In this document: positions 7,901 through 17,700 of the stretch, piece after piece
Layout of the letters: every line of letters begins with the position of its first letter
Position numbering within the stretch: position 1 is the stretch's first letter
IMG/VR virus record: IMGVR_UViG_3300028392_000279
Coordinates: 1 to 24,374 of that record
Origin: a virus
Direction: 5' to 3' (one strand)
DNA length: 24,374 nt
The notes under the pieces: model-generated
What the model was told of the DNA's origin: nothing
What the model saw: the letters and a program-made list of their open reading frames with translations, nothing else
Databases searched by the model: none
Program-made: the position numbers and the translations under genes

Positions 7901-10900
7901 TGAAAATGGATTAACATTAACATCTCTTGAGGCATATCTCTGAACGATTGCGTTAGCTGAAGTGTAAGGTAAACTAAAATAGTTTATTAAACCATCAGTA
8001 TTGATTGCATATCCTAAATTAGATAATGAAGATGCAGATAGCAGTCCCATATTATATGCAAGTGAAAGTGATTTCAATGGAAAGTTTTGAACATTCTGTG
8101 AAGCAGTCATCTGTCTGCGTAAAGTATCAATACATGCAGAATAGTCTGAACTATAAGTATCTGCGGTAGAATAATCTGAGAAGTTATCCGTCATGATACC
8201 GTTCTTAAATCTATTCAATCCATACGCATCGGAGATTTGAAGTGAACTTGCACTTTGTTCTAATTGATTCAATGATGTATAATATTCAACATTAGTAATT
8301 CTATTATCTAAACCTGCAATGTCTTGCATGGTATATCGTTTGTGTTTACTTGGAATGATAGAAAGATTAGATAAAGTTCCTGCAGGTGCTTCAGCAGGTA
8401 AGAATCCAGTATAAGGATCGTGAGTTAATGTTGCAAGAACTAAAGAACCATCAGGCTCTGAAGGTGCAATAGGATATAATGATGGAGAACCTTGAATAAG
8501 ACTTAAAGAATTATCTTTACTGAATATTAATTTATCAATACGACCCAAATAATATGAGTAGTTTCCAGTAAACAATGTTAAATCTTCTGGTATCAATAAT
8601 CCTTGATTTGGATTACCTGCACTTCCAGAATATCTAAAAGTAAAATTAGATTGTGCATTTTGTCTTACAGGTCTAAAATCAATACAATCACGAAGCTGAT
8701 AGGATACACCATGCTTACTTGTGTAAGAATTAATTTGACTATAGTTATCTGGTAAAGATGAACCTGATCCAACATAAGATGCTAATGTGAAATATCCATC
8801 ACCACCAGTGTGCTGATAATAATTTAGAAATACTAATAGATTTCCTTTAACTGCAGGTGCTCCTGGTTTTAATGTTATAGATGCGTGATCATAATAAGAA
8901 TCTTTTTGACCGTTATCAAAAGTAAAATTATTCGTTACATCATATATTGGAGTAGTCAACATACTCAATGTAGGAACTGTGGATGGACTTCCAGTATCAA
9001 TAATCTTTACAATACCTTTTACATCTGCTAAGTATAAACTTTGTTTATTTCCAGAAGGAACTATACCACCATTCTGAATATAAACTTGACCAGTTGACGT
9101 TAATTGAGAATTGTCAACAAACGTATATGTGTTGACTTGAGTACCTGAGGTATTGATTATATTCGTACTTGCTTGAATTAAGTTTTTACTTTTTAAGATA
9201 AGGCTGGTATTATCTGCATTTGTTACATCAACTTTTTCAAATACTGTTGCGGTAAAGTTTGACAAGATGCCATCAGTTGCAGAGAGTGTTACTGAAGATC
9301 CATCAGAGTTTAATGAAATTGTTCTTGATGGATTTGCAGATGTGCCCCATGGAATAATATCACCAACATTAATTGATGAATTTGTTCCTTTATTGGTAAC
9401 AACAATAATAAAGTTTTGTTTAACTAAACTTGAACTTAAACTGGAGTTTGGCTGACCAATATGTCGAATAGTTGTATCGTTATAGTTTAGTGTTGCTGAT
9501 ATAGAATTGTTAGCAGACTGGTTAAACGAAACACTTCTCCATAACTGTTGAGTCAAATATGTTGTTCCACTTAATGATGCAACATATGGATTTCCAATAG
9601 GGAAAATTAATTCAGGAGTACTTGGATTTTCTATGATAGTCTGACCGCTTGATAATCCATTTGATTTACTTTCAGGATTAATATTTGAGGTAGATTGTAT
9701 AGTGTAGACTGAGCCACCTGATGATGTAGTTTTATCTACAGATACGATAGATTCAATATCTTTAGTATCAAAATTCAAAGCAAATATTGATGATGTATCT
9801 GGAATTGCTGACCAATTTTGATTAAGTGTAGCAACTTTAGTTGAGCCATTGTATGATACAATTGTTCTAAAGTCTCCAGCATCTGTACCTTTAGTGATAC
9901 TGATGTTCACACCAACATATGCATTATTTACAGGAGAGTAAGATGATGGTAAAGTAACAGTATTTGCTGTTGCTGCAACTACGTTTGCAGAAGGAACTTG
10001 ATTTTGTAAGTCGTTTACATATGCTTTATACACATAAGTTGCGGTATTTGATTCATCGACAAAATGATCATATGCTAAATTTCTAATATATCCAGATGCA
10101 ACTAAAGTTGAGTTATATGTGTTGGCTGAACTTAAAATTATGTTTTGAGTTGGAACACAATGTAAATCAATTGGTTGTGTTGTAGTCACATCAAAGAAAC
10201 GACCATTTGCACCACGAAGAGTATCAACATAAAAATATGCACCATAATTTATGTAAACTGGATTATTATTTTGAGATGCAGTAGTTCTTGCTCTTGGTGC
10301 AATCAAATCAACTGGTGATTTATTTTCTAATCTATATCCATGTACGTATGCTAAACCTTTACTGACACTTAATGTATAGGTGTTTGCTTGAGGATCAACA
10401 GTAACGGATGTTGTTTTTGGAGTTAATTTGAAATCATTTACAACATAGTCACCATTTGTTTCGTAATCTCTTTTGGCAAAATAATCATCAATGACATTAT
10501 AGACCGTACCATCAACAAGTTTACTAACTACTCCGTTATCATATCTAATTAATTCAATAAAATCACTATCGTCACCTAATGTAACAAGGCGAGTATCTAA
10601 TTGTAAATTAATTTGATATCTGTTAGCGCCAGGTGCTTGATAGTTTGATGCACCAATAGCAGGATCAAGAAGAGATGAATCATTAATATAGTCAATGATA
10701 GTTTCAGTGATCGTTAAGCCTAATCTTAATGTTGGCTTATTGTCGTACTTGTCTAAGATAATCGTTGTTGGATTAACTTGAACAAAATTACCAAGCACAT
10801 AAAATACACCAGAAGCAATCGATGCAACTGAAGAAGGACCAGTTGAATTTGTAAGTATAGTATTTGCTGTTAAAGTAGGCTTACCTATAACATAAATGGT

Positions 10901-11317
10901 TGAATTACTGGTAAATTGACTACCTGTTTGATATGAAACGACTAAAGTTGGAGGATCACTTGTTGCGTTTGTTCCAGTCGCTTGTGCAACTTGAATGACT
11001 TTAGCTAAAACTGTACCTGTAGCGTCAGTAATATTTTGATTTAGAAACTTGCTAACATCAATAGATGTGTTACCAAATGTTGACTGAAGTTTAATGTAAT
11101 TACAGTTTAGATTCGTTGTGACTTGACCACCAGAAATAGGAGTATTTTGCTTGAAGATATTGTCAGCAAAATTAGTAATTTGATTTTGAAGAATTGTCTG
11201 AGACTGAGTTAACTCACGAGCCTGAACCGCATATCCTGGTTGAAACAGAATTCTATGAAAGTTCTTAGTTGCATCAAAATCATCGTAGTATGGTGATACA
11301 TTGAAATTAATAGTCAT
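4919..11317 (-). CDS. Giant baseplate/tail-fiber structural protein, DUF4815 type
   Basis: At 2132 residues this is the largest protein here. The N-terminus, NVSPYYDDFDATKNFHRILF...PGYAVQARELTQ (residues 6-42), is the hallmark of DUF4815 phage structural proteins. Later segments follow the same family: YFDGIRVNNYIRRLN (about residues 1280-1295), a PGGKFHTGQRTLRV block (about 1495-1510), and DPVAQSFIV...YPNGLFLRSIKVFF (about 1570-1600). About 1905-1985 carries two GGxGY-type beta units (SSGGTGYNV, NYGTGYVTT). The C-terminus from about 1995 (SKYLSKKVVLAAGNDSGDLN) is a recurrent tail-end domain. AAGGAA lies 4 nt before the ATG. Its position after gp8, where T4 has genes 9-12, suggests it replaces those outer baseplate and fiber-anchor proteins, probably connecting the wedge to the fibers encoded to its left. 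That replacement is inference. Confidence 0.85.
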   Translation of the reverse strand: MTINFNVSPYYDDFDATKNFHRILFQPGYAVQARELTQSQTILQNQITNFADNIFKQNTPISGGQVTTNLNCNYIKLQSTFGNTSIDVSKFLNQNITDATGTVLAKVIQVAQATGTNATSDPPTLVVSYQTGSQFTSNSTIYVIGKPTLTANTILTNSTGPSSVASIASGVFYVLGNFVQVNPTTIILDKYDNKPTLRLGLTITETIIDYINDSSLLDPAIGASNYQAPGANRYQINLQLDTRLVTLGDDSDFIELIRYDNGVVSKLVDGTVYNVIDDYFAKRDYETNGDYVVNDFKLTPKTTSVTVDPQANTYTLSVSKGLAYVHGYRLENKSPVDLIAPRARTTASQNNNPVYINYGAYFYVDTLRGANGRFFDVTTTQPIDLHCVPTQNIILSSANTYNSTLVASGYIRNLAYDHFVDESNTATYVYKAYVNDLQNQVPSANVVAATANTVTLPSSYSPVNNAYVGVNISITKGTDAGDFRTIVSYNGSTKVATLNQNWSAIPDTSSIFALNFDTKDIESIVSVDKTTSSGGSVYTIQSTSNINPESKSNGLSSGQTIIENPSTPELIFPIGNPYVASLSGTTYLTQQLWRSVSFNQSANNSISATLNYNDTTIRHIGQPNSSLSSSLVKQNFIIVVTNKGTNSSINVGDIIPWGTSANPSRTISLNSDGSSVTLSATDGILSNFTATVFEKVDVTNADNTSLILKSKNLIQASTNIINTSGTQVNTYTFVDNSQLTSTGQVYIQNGGIVPSGNKQSLYLADVKGIVKIIDTGSPSTVPTLSMLTTPIYDVTNNFTFDNGQKDSYYDHASITLKPGAPAVKGNLLVFLNYYQHTGGDGYFTLASYVGSGSSLPDNYSQINSYTSKHGVSYQLRDCIDFRPVRQNAQSNFTFRYSGSAGNPNQGLLIPEDLTLFTGNYSYYLGRIDKLIFSKDNSLSLIQGSPSLYPIAPSEPDGSLVLATLTHDPYTGFLPAEAPAGTLSNLSIIPSKHKRYTMQDIAGLDNRITNVEYYTSLNQLEQSASSLQISDAYGLNRFKNGIMTDNFSDYSTADTYSSDYSACIDTLRRQMTASQNVQNFPLKSLSLAYNMGLLSASSLSNLGYAINTDGLINYFSLPYTSANAIVQRYASRDVNVNPFSISLTQGTVSLTPNVDNWVDNKTSPALLITDPNLQVFQSTPGALNVLQVGNWQAVSGTSSSTSKSVENHGTLPPGQSPFGSSIGYTATTTATTTNLQQNNIVGAYTNIGNTYSLNNGYITNISILPYIQAQRVVISSSGMLANSKYVNCYFDGIRVNNYIRRLNTVEVTNVSGTFKVNDTIGYMNGSTFVQQAWIVGIYHYPNSTNVRLYLGADGGTDQYTSTGITGNIQTGRFDTYGAYVSSTASGTIASNSYYSGRVKAVDHVNNTVTLFGLAPSVDNYYSNVVNGTSNTMYIVQSSLPSDNGFQTNITGYVGSTRTATVSSTAGISVGDLLSIGPGQGPFTTDEDGSFYALFWMPGGKFHTGQRTLRVDNSVSGNPNTATTFAEGTFYAEGLQTTSQSIDFSASPAGAKDTFTQTNNQTVSNTITNYTPYDPVAQSFIVYKDKYPNGLFLRSIKVFFLQKPTDTSIPVKLSIVNTINGYPSGDTLDYSVVTLKASQVNTSVAPQYLDPTAYTEFVFSAPVYIQPEVLYAFIVHSSSNEYVLWSCSGGDPAKPSSVKNLPTDPAPTTVSKISGAPYVGGLFLSQNSQTWTADQNQSLMFVADRCKFNINASPTIPFVVPTKLPQRTIVDERIDYFLNANNVSNTVSFISNTDIPVDAFNVTTTDFTPSTTSIKYSYNATLLNGTAAGTTYINPGKFGTATNDDIYLTDGQGERLLVANSNSSFTLYATLSSNDDAVSPIISDSGLSTYAIKWGINNCELSSNTIVLSSGGTGYNVSTTTVSISSPTAPTGGVQAQATANIANGVIQSINFTNYGTGYVTTPTITINDPTTRGGNSNAVVSITGETSSHGGNAASKYLSKKVVLAAGNDSGDLNVYITAYRPVNTDILVYYKILNRNDTQKFDDGSWQLMTMINNSQTLFSTGRTDLHEYSFAPGNANADQGYVTYTSTNGQTYTSFSQFAIKIVLTSADHTFTPFLNDLRVIALPSNTNTSV

Positions 11318-11329
11318 TTTGTTCCTTAA

Positions 11330-12712
11330 TCAATATTGTAAAACAATTCTAAATTGTTCTATACCGTCAACACTTCTTTGAATACCTGATCTGTTTTCTA
11401 TATATGCAATATGTCCAGAGTATGGAATCAAATCAGGATTGTTATACGAAAGTAGTGTTCTTGTAGTTTTGGACGTATTACCATAAACTGAAGCACTAGT
11501 GGTAGGAATACCTACTGTATTTATTAGTTTAATTATACCCGATCCATCGTCATAACTTAAAACTTTTGCAGTAAATGAGGCAGTTGCAAGTGATGTTCCT
11601 TGATATACAATTTCATCGTTAGTATATAATCCAAATCCTTGAGCAACAGTAAATTGTGTTGAAGTATTATATATTTGACCGTTTGCTGAAGTATTTGATG
11701 AATATGAAATTGGACTAACCAATATTCCAATTTGATGATAGTCAATATCAGTTGGAATAACACCACTTTCTGAACCATTAAATTCTACAGAATACATCAC
11801 ATGACTTGTTCCCAACTCAGATATAGGATTGTAACCATGTCCTCCAACAGGGGATACTGGTGCTATTGCTGTTGCTCCTGTTCCAGTTGGTACAAGATTT
11901 GCTGTAGTTGATACATTAATAGTAACATTTGCTGACGTATAATTTTTACCTGGATTAGAAACTACAATATCAGTTATAGCACCATTTGTTACATATGCAT
12001 TTGCCGAAGCAGGGAAAGAATTTGCACCAGTTACAAAAACTTGAATAATTGTATTTGATGCATCATATCCTGATCCACCATTTGTGACATTGATTACTTC
12101 AACATCTCCCCATCCTGCACTTGATGTATTCGGATTTGGTGAAGTGATTGTACCGATAGGCACTGGCATCCAATTTATATCTAAGAAGTTTCTCTTACTT
12201 AACAAATCTATAGTATACATGTACTTCCACTTGTAACCATCTCCACCTGTATAGATATTATTTGTTTCATAACTACCTGGTTGAAACATAGGCATAACAG
12301 TAGAAACACTTCCATTATTGTTCCAAAGACACTTGAATACTTGATCGTAAGTATTTCTTACATAAAATTTCCGAATTAGAAATCCATTACTATCTTTGAT
12401 AAACATATCAATATTGTCTTGATAGTAATCATAAACAATACCTGTTGTCCAGTCCACTCTTTGAATTACTGGAGAAATATGATTTGAAGTAATTTGTTTT
12501 GCAACAAACATATTTGCAAATACACTTTTGATGTACTGCTGGTCTTGTGTAGGTTGATCAGGATATGAATCATTCACCCATGGATCAACTCTAGAAAGAA
12601 ATGCATAGTGTGATGTCAACTGTTTACCACTCACAGTCGAAACAGGTGAATAGTAATCTTGTATTACCTGAGATACGAGTGAGCCATATGTGATTATATT
12701 TTTGTATGCCAT
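11330..12712 (-). CDS. 8: Baseplate wedge subunit gp8
   Basis: This 460-residue protein matches T4 gp8 at diagnostic spots: SRVDPWVND near residue 42 (T4 has GRSEPW), a GDGYKWKYMYTI block around residue 158 (T4 GDGYVWEYLFEI), and a C-terminal SGHIAYIENRSGIQ...EQFRIVL (T4 SGEMIYMENRPPI). gp8 is a dimeric wedge component binding gp7 and gp10 in T4. T4 gp8 has 334 residues. The excess of about 126 is largely explained by an insertion at about 205-285 carrying NGGSGYD and NPGKNYT units, the same beta domain seen in gp6, the gp7-position protein and the DUF4815 protein. No Shine-Dalgarno is visible upstream (ATAGAATAAAATT). Confidence 0.9.
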   Translation of the reverse strand: MAYKNIITYGSLVSQVIQDYYSPVSTVSGKQLTSHYAFLSRVDPWVNDSYPDQPTQDQQYIKSVFANMFVAKQITSNHISPVIQRVDWTTGIVYDYYQDNIDMFIKDSNGFLIRKFYVRNTYDQVFKCLWNNNGSVSTVMPMFQPGSYETNNIYTGGDGYKWKYMYTIDLLSKRNFLDINWMPVPIGTITSPNPNTSSAGWGDVEVINVTNGGSGYDASNTIIQVFVTGANSFPASANAYVTNGAITDIVVSNPGKNYTSANVTINVSTTANLVPTGTGATAIAPVSPVGGHGYNPISELGTSHVMYSVEFNGSESGVIPTDIDYHQIGILVSPISYSSNTSANGQIYNTSTQFTVAQGFGLYTNDEIVYQGTSLATASFTAKVLSYDDGSGIIKLINTVGIPTTSASVYGNTSKTTRTLLSYNNPDLIPYSGHIAYIENRSGIQRSVDGIEQFRIVLQY

Positions 12713-12724
12713 AATTTTATTCTA

Positions 12725-14713
12725 TTAAAATGATCCGCCTTGGATTACATTCGCTCTATTGAATGCTGCCTGTGCTAGAGATATTCCAGTATTGGCATAA
12801 TTACTAGCACCATTTGCATTTGCCACCGCAGTATTTGCAATGATTGCAACACCATTACTTTGATCATAAGCAGTTTGAGCAAGTGTGATACCAGAGTTGG
12901 CATATATTCCAGCACTAACTGCCGTATTGTTTGCTGTGTTTGCAACTATAGCAACTGAGTTTGATTGATTGTATACTGACTGAACATATGTACCTAGATT
13001 GACACCGTTTGCAATCACATTACCTTTGAAATAACTTGCGTATACGTTTGCATAAGCAAATGATGGATCAGCAATATTGATAATATTATTAGATTCAACT
13101 TCTGGAATATAACCTTGGAAGAAAATATATTCTTTGAGATTTGGATCACGAATCAGACCAGAATGTGCATTACCAGAATTATTATAATGTCCAATGAAAC
13201 CAATATCTAAAGTATCACTTACATAGTTGCCGATACCGAGATAAATCAAAGGATCATTAACGACTAATTGAGATGAACTGATGGTAGTCGTATTACCATT
13301 AATTAATAGATTTCCAGATACTGTCAAGTCACTAGTAATAGATACTGATCCAGAAACTGTACCACCAGAACTTGAGAACTTAGTATTTGCAACGGCCGCT
13401 GTACTATTTTGTGCATTATAAGATGCTTGTGCTAAAGTTATTCCAGTATTAGCATATTGAGATGCCGATGCTGCATTATTCAAAGCTGTGTTTGCAATAG
13501 GTGCAACACTATTACTTTGATTATAAACTGCTTGTGCTAGTGTGATACCAGAGTTGGCATAAAGTGATGCCGAATCTGCATTATTTGTTGCAGTATTTGC
13601 TTGATTGTATGCTGCGTTTGCTACTGATCTAGCAGTTATATCGACAACCGTAGTACTTGCTATTGTATTTGCTGCATCGTATGCTGACTGTGCAACAGTT
13701 AATGCCGAACTCACTGAGCTGGTATTCGCAATAATACCATAATTAACACCATCAGTTGTAAATATCCAATTTTGACCTAATTCGCTCCAAAATAGACCTC
13801 TTTCTTGGTATGCTCCACGATGAACAAGTAATCCAACATTCTGTGCAGGAGTTATTCCATTAACACTATTGTTCAAAACAATTTGATTTGTTCCAACATA
13901 GAAACCTGAAGTGTTTGCATAGAAATATGTACCGTTAACAGTTACATTTCCTGTAACATTCATATCACCAGTTATTACTCCACCATTTGCACTGTATAAT
14001 GTGTTTGCAAAGTTTGAAGTAACATTTAATTGATTGAACGATGCTTGAGCTAATGTGATACCAGAGTTAGCATATAATCCGGCACTATTTGCAGTATTAT
14101 ATGCACTTTGAAGAATTGTATTTGTATTCGTAAGATTTGACTGGATCGCATTTCCACTGTCATACGAAGCCTGTGCTAGTGTGATTCCTGAGTTTGCATA
14201 ATTACTTGCAGAATTTGCAGAGTTAAATACTACTTGACCTAAAGAGATACCAGAGTTAGCATAGAGTGATGCTGAAGCAGCATTATTAGTTGCCGTATTG
14301 GCTTGATCATACGCCGAGTTAGCATATACTCTTGCAACATTATCAACCGCACTTCCACCACTGATTGTGTTTGCAAAATTGTAAGATGCTTGAGCTAGTG
14401 ATATCGCAGAGTTTGCATATCTTGAAGCCGAGTTTGCACTGGATAATGCTAAATTTGCAGTAGAGAATGCTGCATTTGAATATGAATTTGATGATGCTGC
14501 TGTATTTTGAATTGTACCATCACGGAAAATAATATTACCACCAAGCGGTAGTGGATTATTTACATACAAAGAACTTGCAAGTTCACTCGCTGATATTTTA
14601 CCGGTAACATTAGCAACAACTTCCGCAGCAACAAAATAAGTATTTGAAGTATTTGAAGATAGATTTGCTATCTGTGAAATTTGTGGTAGTTGTGAAATTT
14701 TAATCGTTGACAT
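12725..14713 (-). CDS. Repeat-rich tail fiber / virion protein between gp7 and gp8
   Basis: The 662-residue protein has an N-terminus (MSTIKISQLPQISQIANLSS) typical of phage structural proteins. It then has eight copies of YAN(S/T)(G/A)I(S/T)LxQ in three groups (four, two, two), separated by beta modules. One module reads HRGAYQERGLFWSELGQNW (about residues 295-325); another reads LLINGNTTT...DTLDIGFIG...GLIRD (about 470-535) and matches the left fiber at 1-1342. The C-terminus is QGGSF. The pattern suggests a trimeric fiber alternating Ala/Asn-rich helical stalks with beta knobs. Its ribosome site (TGGAA) lies within the upstream gene's last codons. It is inserted between gp7 and gp8, which are adjacent in T4, so it may attach directly to the wedge. 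Exact role unknown. Confidence 0.8.
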   Translation of the reverse strand: MSTIKISQLPQISQIANLSSNTSNTYFVAAEVVANVTGKISASELASSLYVNNPLPLGGNIIFRDGTIQNTAASSNSYSNAAFSTANLALSSANSASRYANSAISLAQASYNFANTISGGSAVDNVARVYANSAYDQANTATNNAASASLYANSGISLGQVVFNSANSASNYANSGITLAQASYDSGNAIQSNLTNTNTILQSAYNTANSAGLYANSGITLAQASFNQLNVTSNFANTLYSANGGVITGDMNVTGNVTVNGTYFYANTSGFYVGTNQIVLNNSVNGITPAQNVGLLVHRGAYQERGLFWSELGQNWIFTTDGVNYGIIANTSSVSSALTVAQSAYDAANTIASTTVVDITARSVANAAYNQANTATNNADSASLYANSGITLAQAVYNQSNSVAPIANTALNNAASASQYANTGITLAQASYNAQNSTAAVANTKFSSSGGTVSGSVSITSDLTVSGNLLINGNTTTISSSQLVVNDPLIYLGIGNYVSDTLDIGFIGHYNNSGNAHSGLIRDPNLKEYIFFQGYIPEVESNNIINIADPSFAYANVYASYFKGNVIANGVNLGTYVQSVYNQSNSVAIVANTANNTAVSAGIYANSGITLAQTAYDQSNGVAIIANTAVANANGASNYANTGISLAQAAFNRANVIQGGSF
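12750..14440 (-). repeat. Eight degenerate YANSGITLAQ-type coding repeats
   Basis: Within the 662-residue fiber the decapeptide recurs eight times, from YANSAISLAQ near residue 103 to YANTGISLAQ near residue 646, usually followed by AxYN or AxFN. Copies differ at synonymous sites and spacing is uneven (blocks of four, two and two), so this is an old protein repeat and not a fresh DNA duplication. Boundaries are approximate. Confidence 0.85.
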
Positions 14714-14716
14714 ATA

Positions 14717-17700
14717 TTATTCCAATATTATTTTTCCGTCTTCCGTTGTTAATGTTATTCCACTATCGGTTATAATCTCTGGTATATATTGAGGTATAAC
14801 AGGATTAAATATTTGAACATTTGATGTACTGTAAGTTCTACCTATAGTCATTGAAGCATTATTCACAGTATTTGCTAACTTAGAATCCAAGTATATTTTA
14901 TTTAAGTTATAATCAACATTATTAACAACGATAGCTATATTATTTGGTAATAAAACACTATCACCCACACGAACTACATCCACTAGTTTATGTGCAGGAT
15001 TTGTATAGTTTCCACCATTATAATAATCATAATTTCCAGTTAGTGATACTATATTTATGATGTTACTATTAGCATTTCCAGAAACTATAGCAACATTTGA
15101 ATAAGTTAACCAAGTATAATCTTTCAATGTGATATAATTATCAACATAATTTACAAAATTAACATCGGAATAGACTATATCACCATAACCTGTTGTAAAT
15201 TGAATAGTACTATCTGTTGATATAAAGTTTGCTAAGTTTGCACCATTTAAACTTTCAAAGTATACTGTATTTGCTGCTGCAAATGATCCATCGTTTGGTA
15301 TAGAGAACCATTCGTCATTTGTTTGATAATCAATCATTTCTAAAACTGGATCATTCTCATAACCAAAATCAAACTGTTGAAATACAGAATCAGTAACAAA
15401 ACCAGAATCGATTAATATTTCAGTTCCAGGAGGAACCATTGTAATATATGATAGAGTATTTGATGTATAGTATGGAAGAGAATGTCCAGATTCTTCAGAG
15501 TCGATCATTCCATAATTATAATTGCTATCTGATCCTATAGCAAATCGACCAGTCAGTTGCATACCTGTCGGATGTAACAGATTCAACAACATAGTCTTAT
15601 ACTTTGAAATTTCTATACCAGCAGTAAGTTCGTATGTGTAATTGTTATATTGAGTACTTTGTAATACGTCAAATGAACTTGGATGTCCTGAAGTGTCTAG
15701 ATATTGTCCTGCACCCAACACTAAACCATTCAAGTATGTTGAACTTGCTTTTGCTGTTCCATCGCCATATGTTACAATACCATTTGCTGAATCGTACTTT
15801 GATGATGATAATGATATTTGAGAGTATTGTTGTGTTTTTTGTAAAGTTGCCAATGAAATCTGATTTGTCAGATTCATCGATATATTTTTTGAAGATACTC
15901 TAATTGATTGATTATAAACAGGTTTAGAAGTGTACTCGAATACTCTTAACGAGTACACCGCATTTTCTTCCACTGCATTTGGATTAACAATAAAAATCGT
16001 ATCAACTGTGGCTACATATACAGAATTAGCAACATCTGTTCCTTGATAAACGATGTCTCCACTTACTGGTAAATTTGTTAAAGTTAGACCAGTTACCATA
16101 AGGTCTTGAATTTTTAGAGATATATTAGCAGTAGATATATAATCTTCACCATAATCACTAATCTTTATTGAAGTGATTGAACCAATTCTATTAACAGTTG
16201 GATTGAATTTTGCGCCATCACCAAGAACACCTGTAACTTGTAGTACAGAGTTTGCACCGTTAGCAGAATTTACAATTGGAGTTGGTAAACTATCTGGTTT
16301 ATATCCCATGCCACCAATAGGATATATTGTTGAGTCACTATTGACAGAAATGTAATGTACATTTATAATATTACCATTTGTACCAACTGAAGTTACAACA
16401 CCTTTAGCACCGTAACCAGAACCACCTAATAAAGTTATAGTATCATTTACTTGATAACCTGTACCACCTGATATAACTTGAATTGGTGCAAGAATACCGT
16501 AATTTTTTAGATTTGATTGACTTAAATCACCTTCGGTATTGTATAGGGTCTCAGGTGTAATAACTGGAGTTAATGATATTCCACCACCACCATTGTTAAC
16601 CAACACCGATGATATAGGATATGTTTGAAATGATGTAAAGGTAAAAGCGTCAGCCAGTCTTGTGTTTATATTTGCAGAAGGATTGGCTCTAAAATTATAC
16701 GCAACAGGATTACTTGTATTACCTAAAATTATATTTGAATTTGCTTTTAATGCAATATAATCAATAGGTAAGTATGTGACATTACCAGTAAGATTTGGAT
16801 TAGGATTAAGACTTCCTACAGATGCAATTGGTGTTGCTGCATCAGGACCTAAGTTAGTGAACTGAATAAAAGTATTTGCACCACCAGGATCATTATTTGC
16901 TGTTGAATATACGTATCCAAATCCACCATTTTCAACTAAAATATTTTGGATGGAACCTGTCGTTGTTGAACCCACTGTTGCAACTGCGCCATGACCATTT
17001 ATGGCGGATAAACCACCGTATATCGAAACCGGATCATTGACCTGATAGAGTAATCCTCTATAATTTGGATTGACATTTATCTGAGAAATCTGACCAACAA
17101 TTTTGGCACGAAGAACTTCTCCGTTAATCAAGTGTGTTTGATTATTACTGTCTACTATATGAACATATTCACCTGACTCAAATAATCTCTCTATATCTGA
17201 AATGAATACTTCAGTTTTGTTACCTGCAGGTATAACATTTTCAATCGTGGCTATAGATTTTGAAGTCTCACCAAATATTCTTAAACTTCCATATTTTGGA
17301 TCAGATAGTTGAAGAAAATTAACATCTTGTGTCAATAATCTTAAACTTCTAGGTACATACCAAGTACCAGCAGATGCTTTTAACAAAACATCTTTTGTAT
17401 AGAATATATCTACGGAAGAGTTATATAATACTCTAAACAGATATTCGTAAGATGCTATTGTACCTTTTGCTTGATATAGTTGCTTTGCAATCTTTACTAC
17501 TTCAGTTTTGTTTGCTAGAGTTTGTGATGGAAAATATTTAAGAAATTCGCTATAGAAATATTTTAGAAATTCATCAGATGTATCATCAATATCAATATAG
17601 TTAAGAATATTCTTAACACGATCTGTTACATTATTATTCTCTTCAATCCATTTGTAATATGCTTGTAAGAATAATACAAATTGTGAATAGTCAGGATCAT

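Noticed and set aside
12750-14440. Regularly recurring similar segments that could suggest a CRISPR array or minisatellite
   Set aside because: The copies are degenerate, spaced unevenly, and keep one reading frame encoding YANSGITLAQ-type peptides; they are protein repeats.
15052-15059. CATAAATA on the minus strand inside the gp7-position gene
   Set aside because: It lies deep within coding sequence with no gene start close downstream; a chance match is likely in AT-rich DNA.
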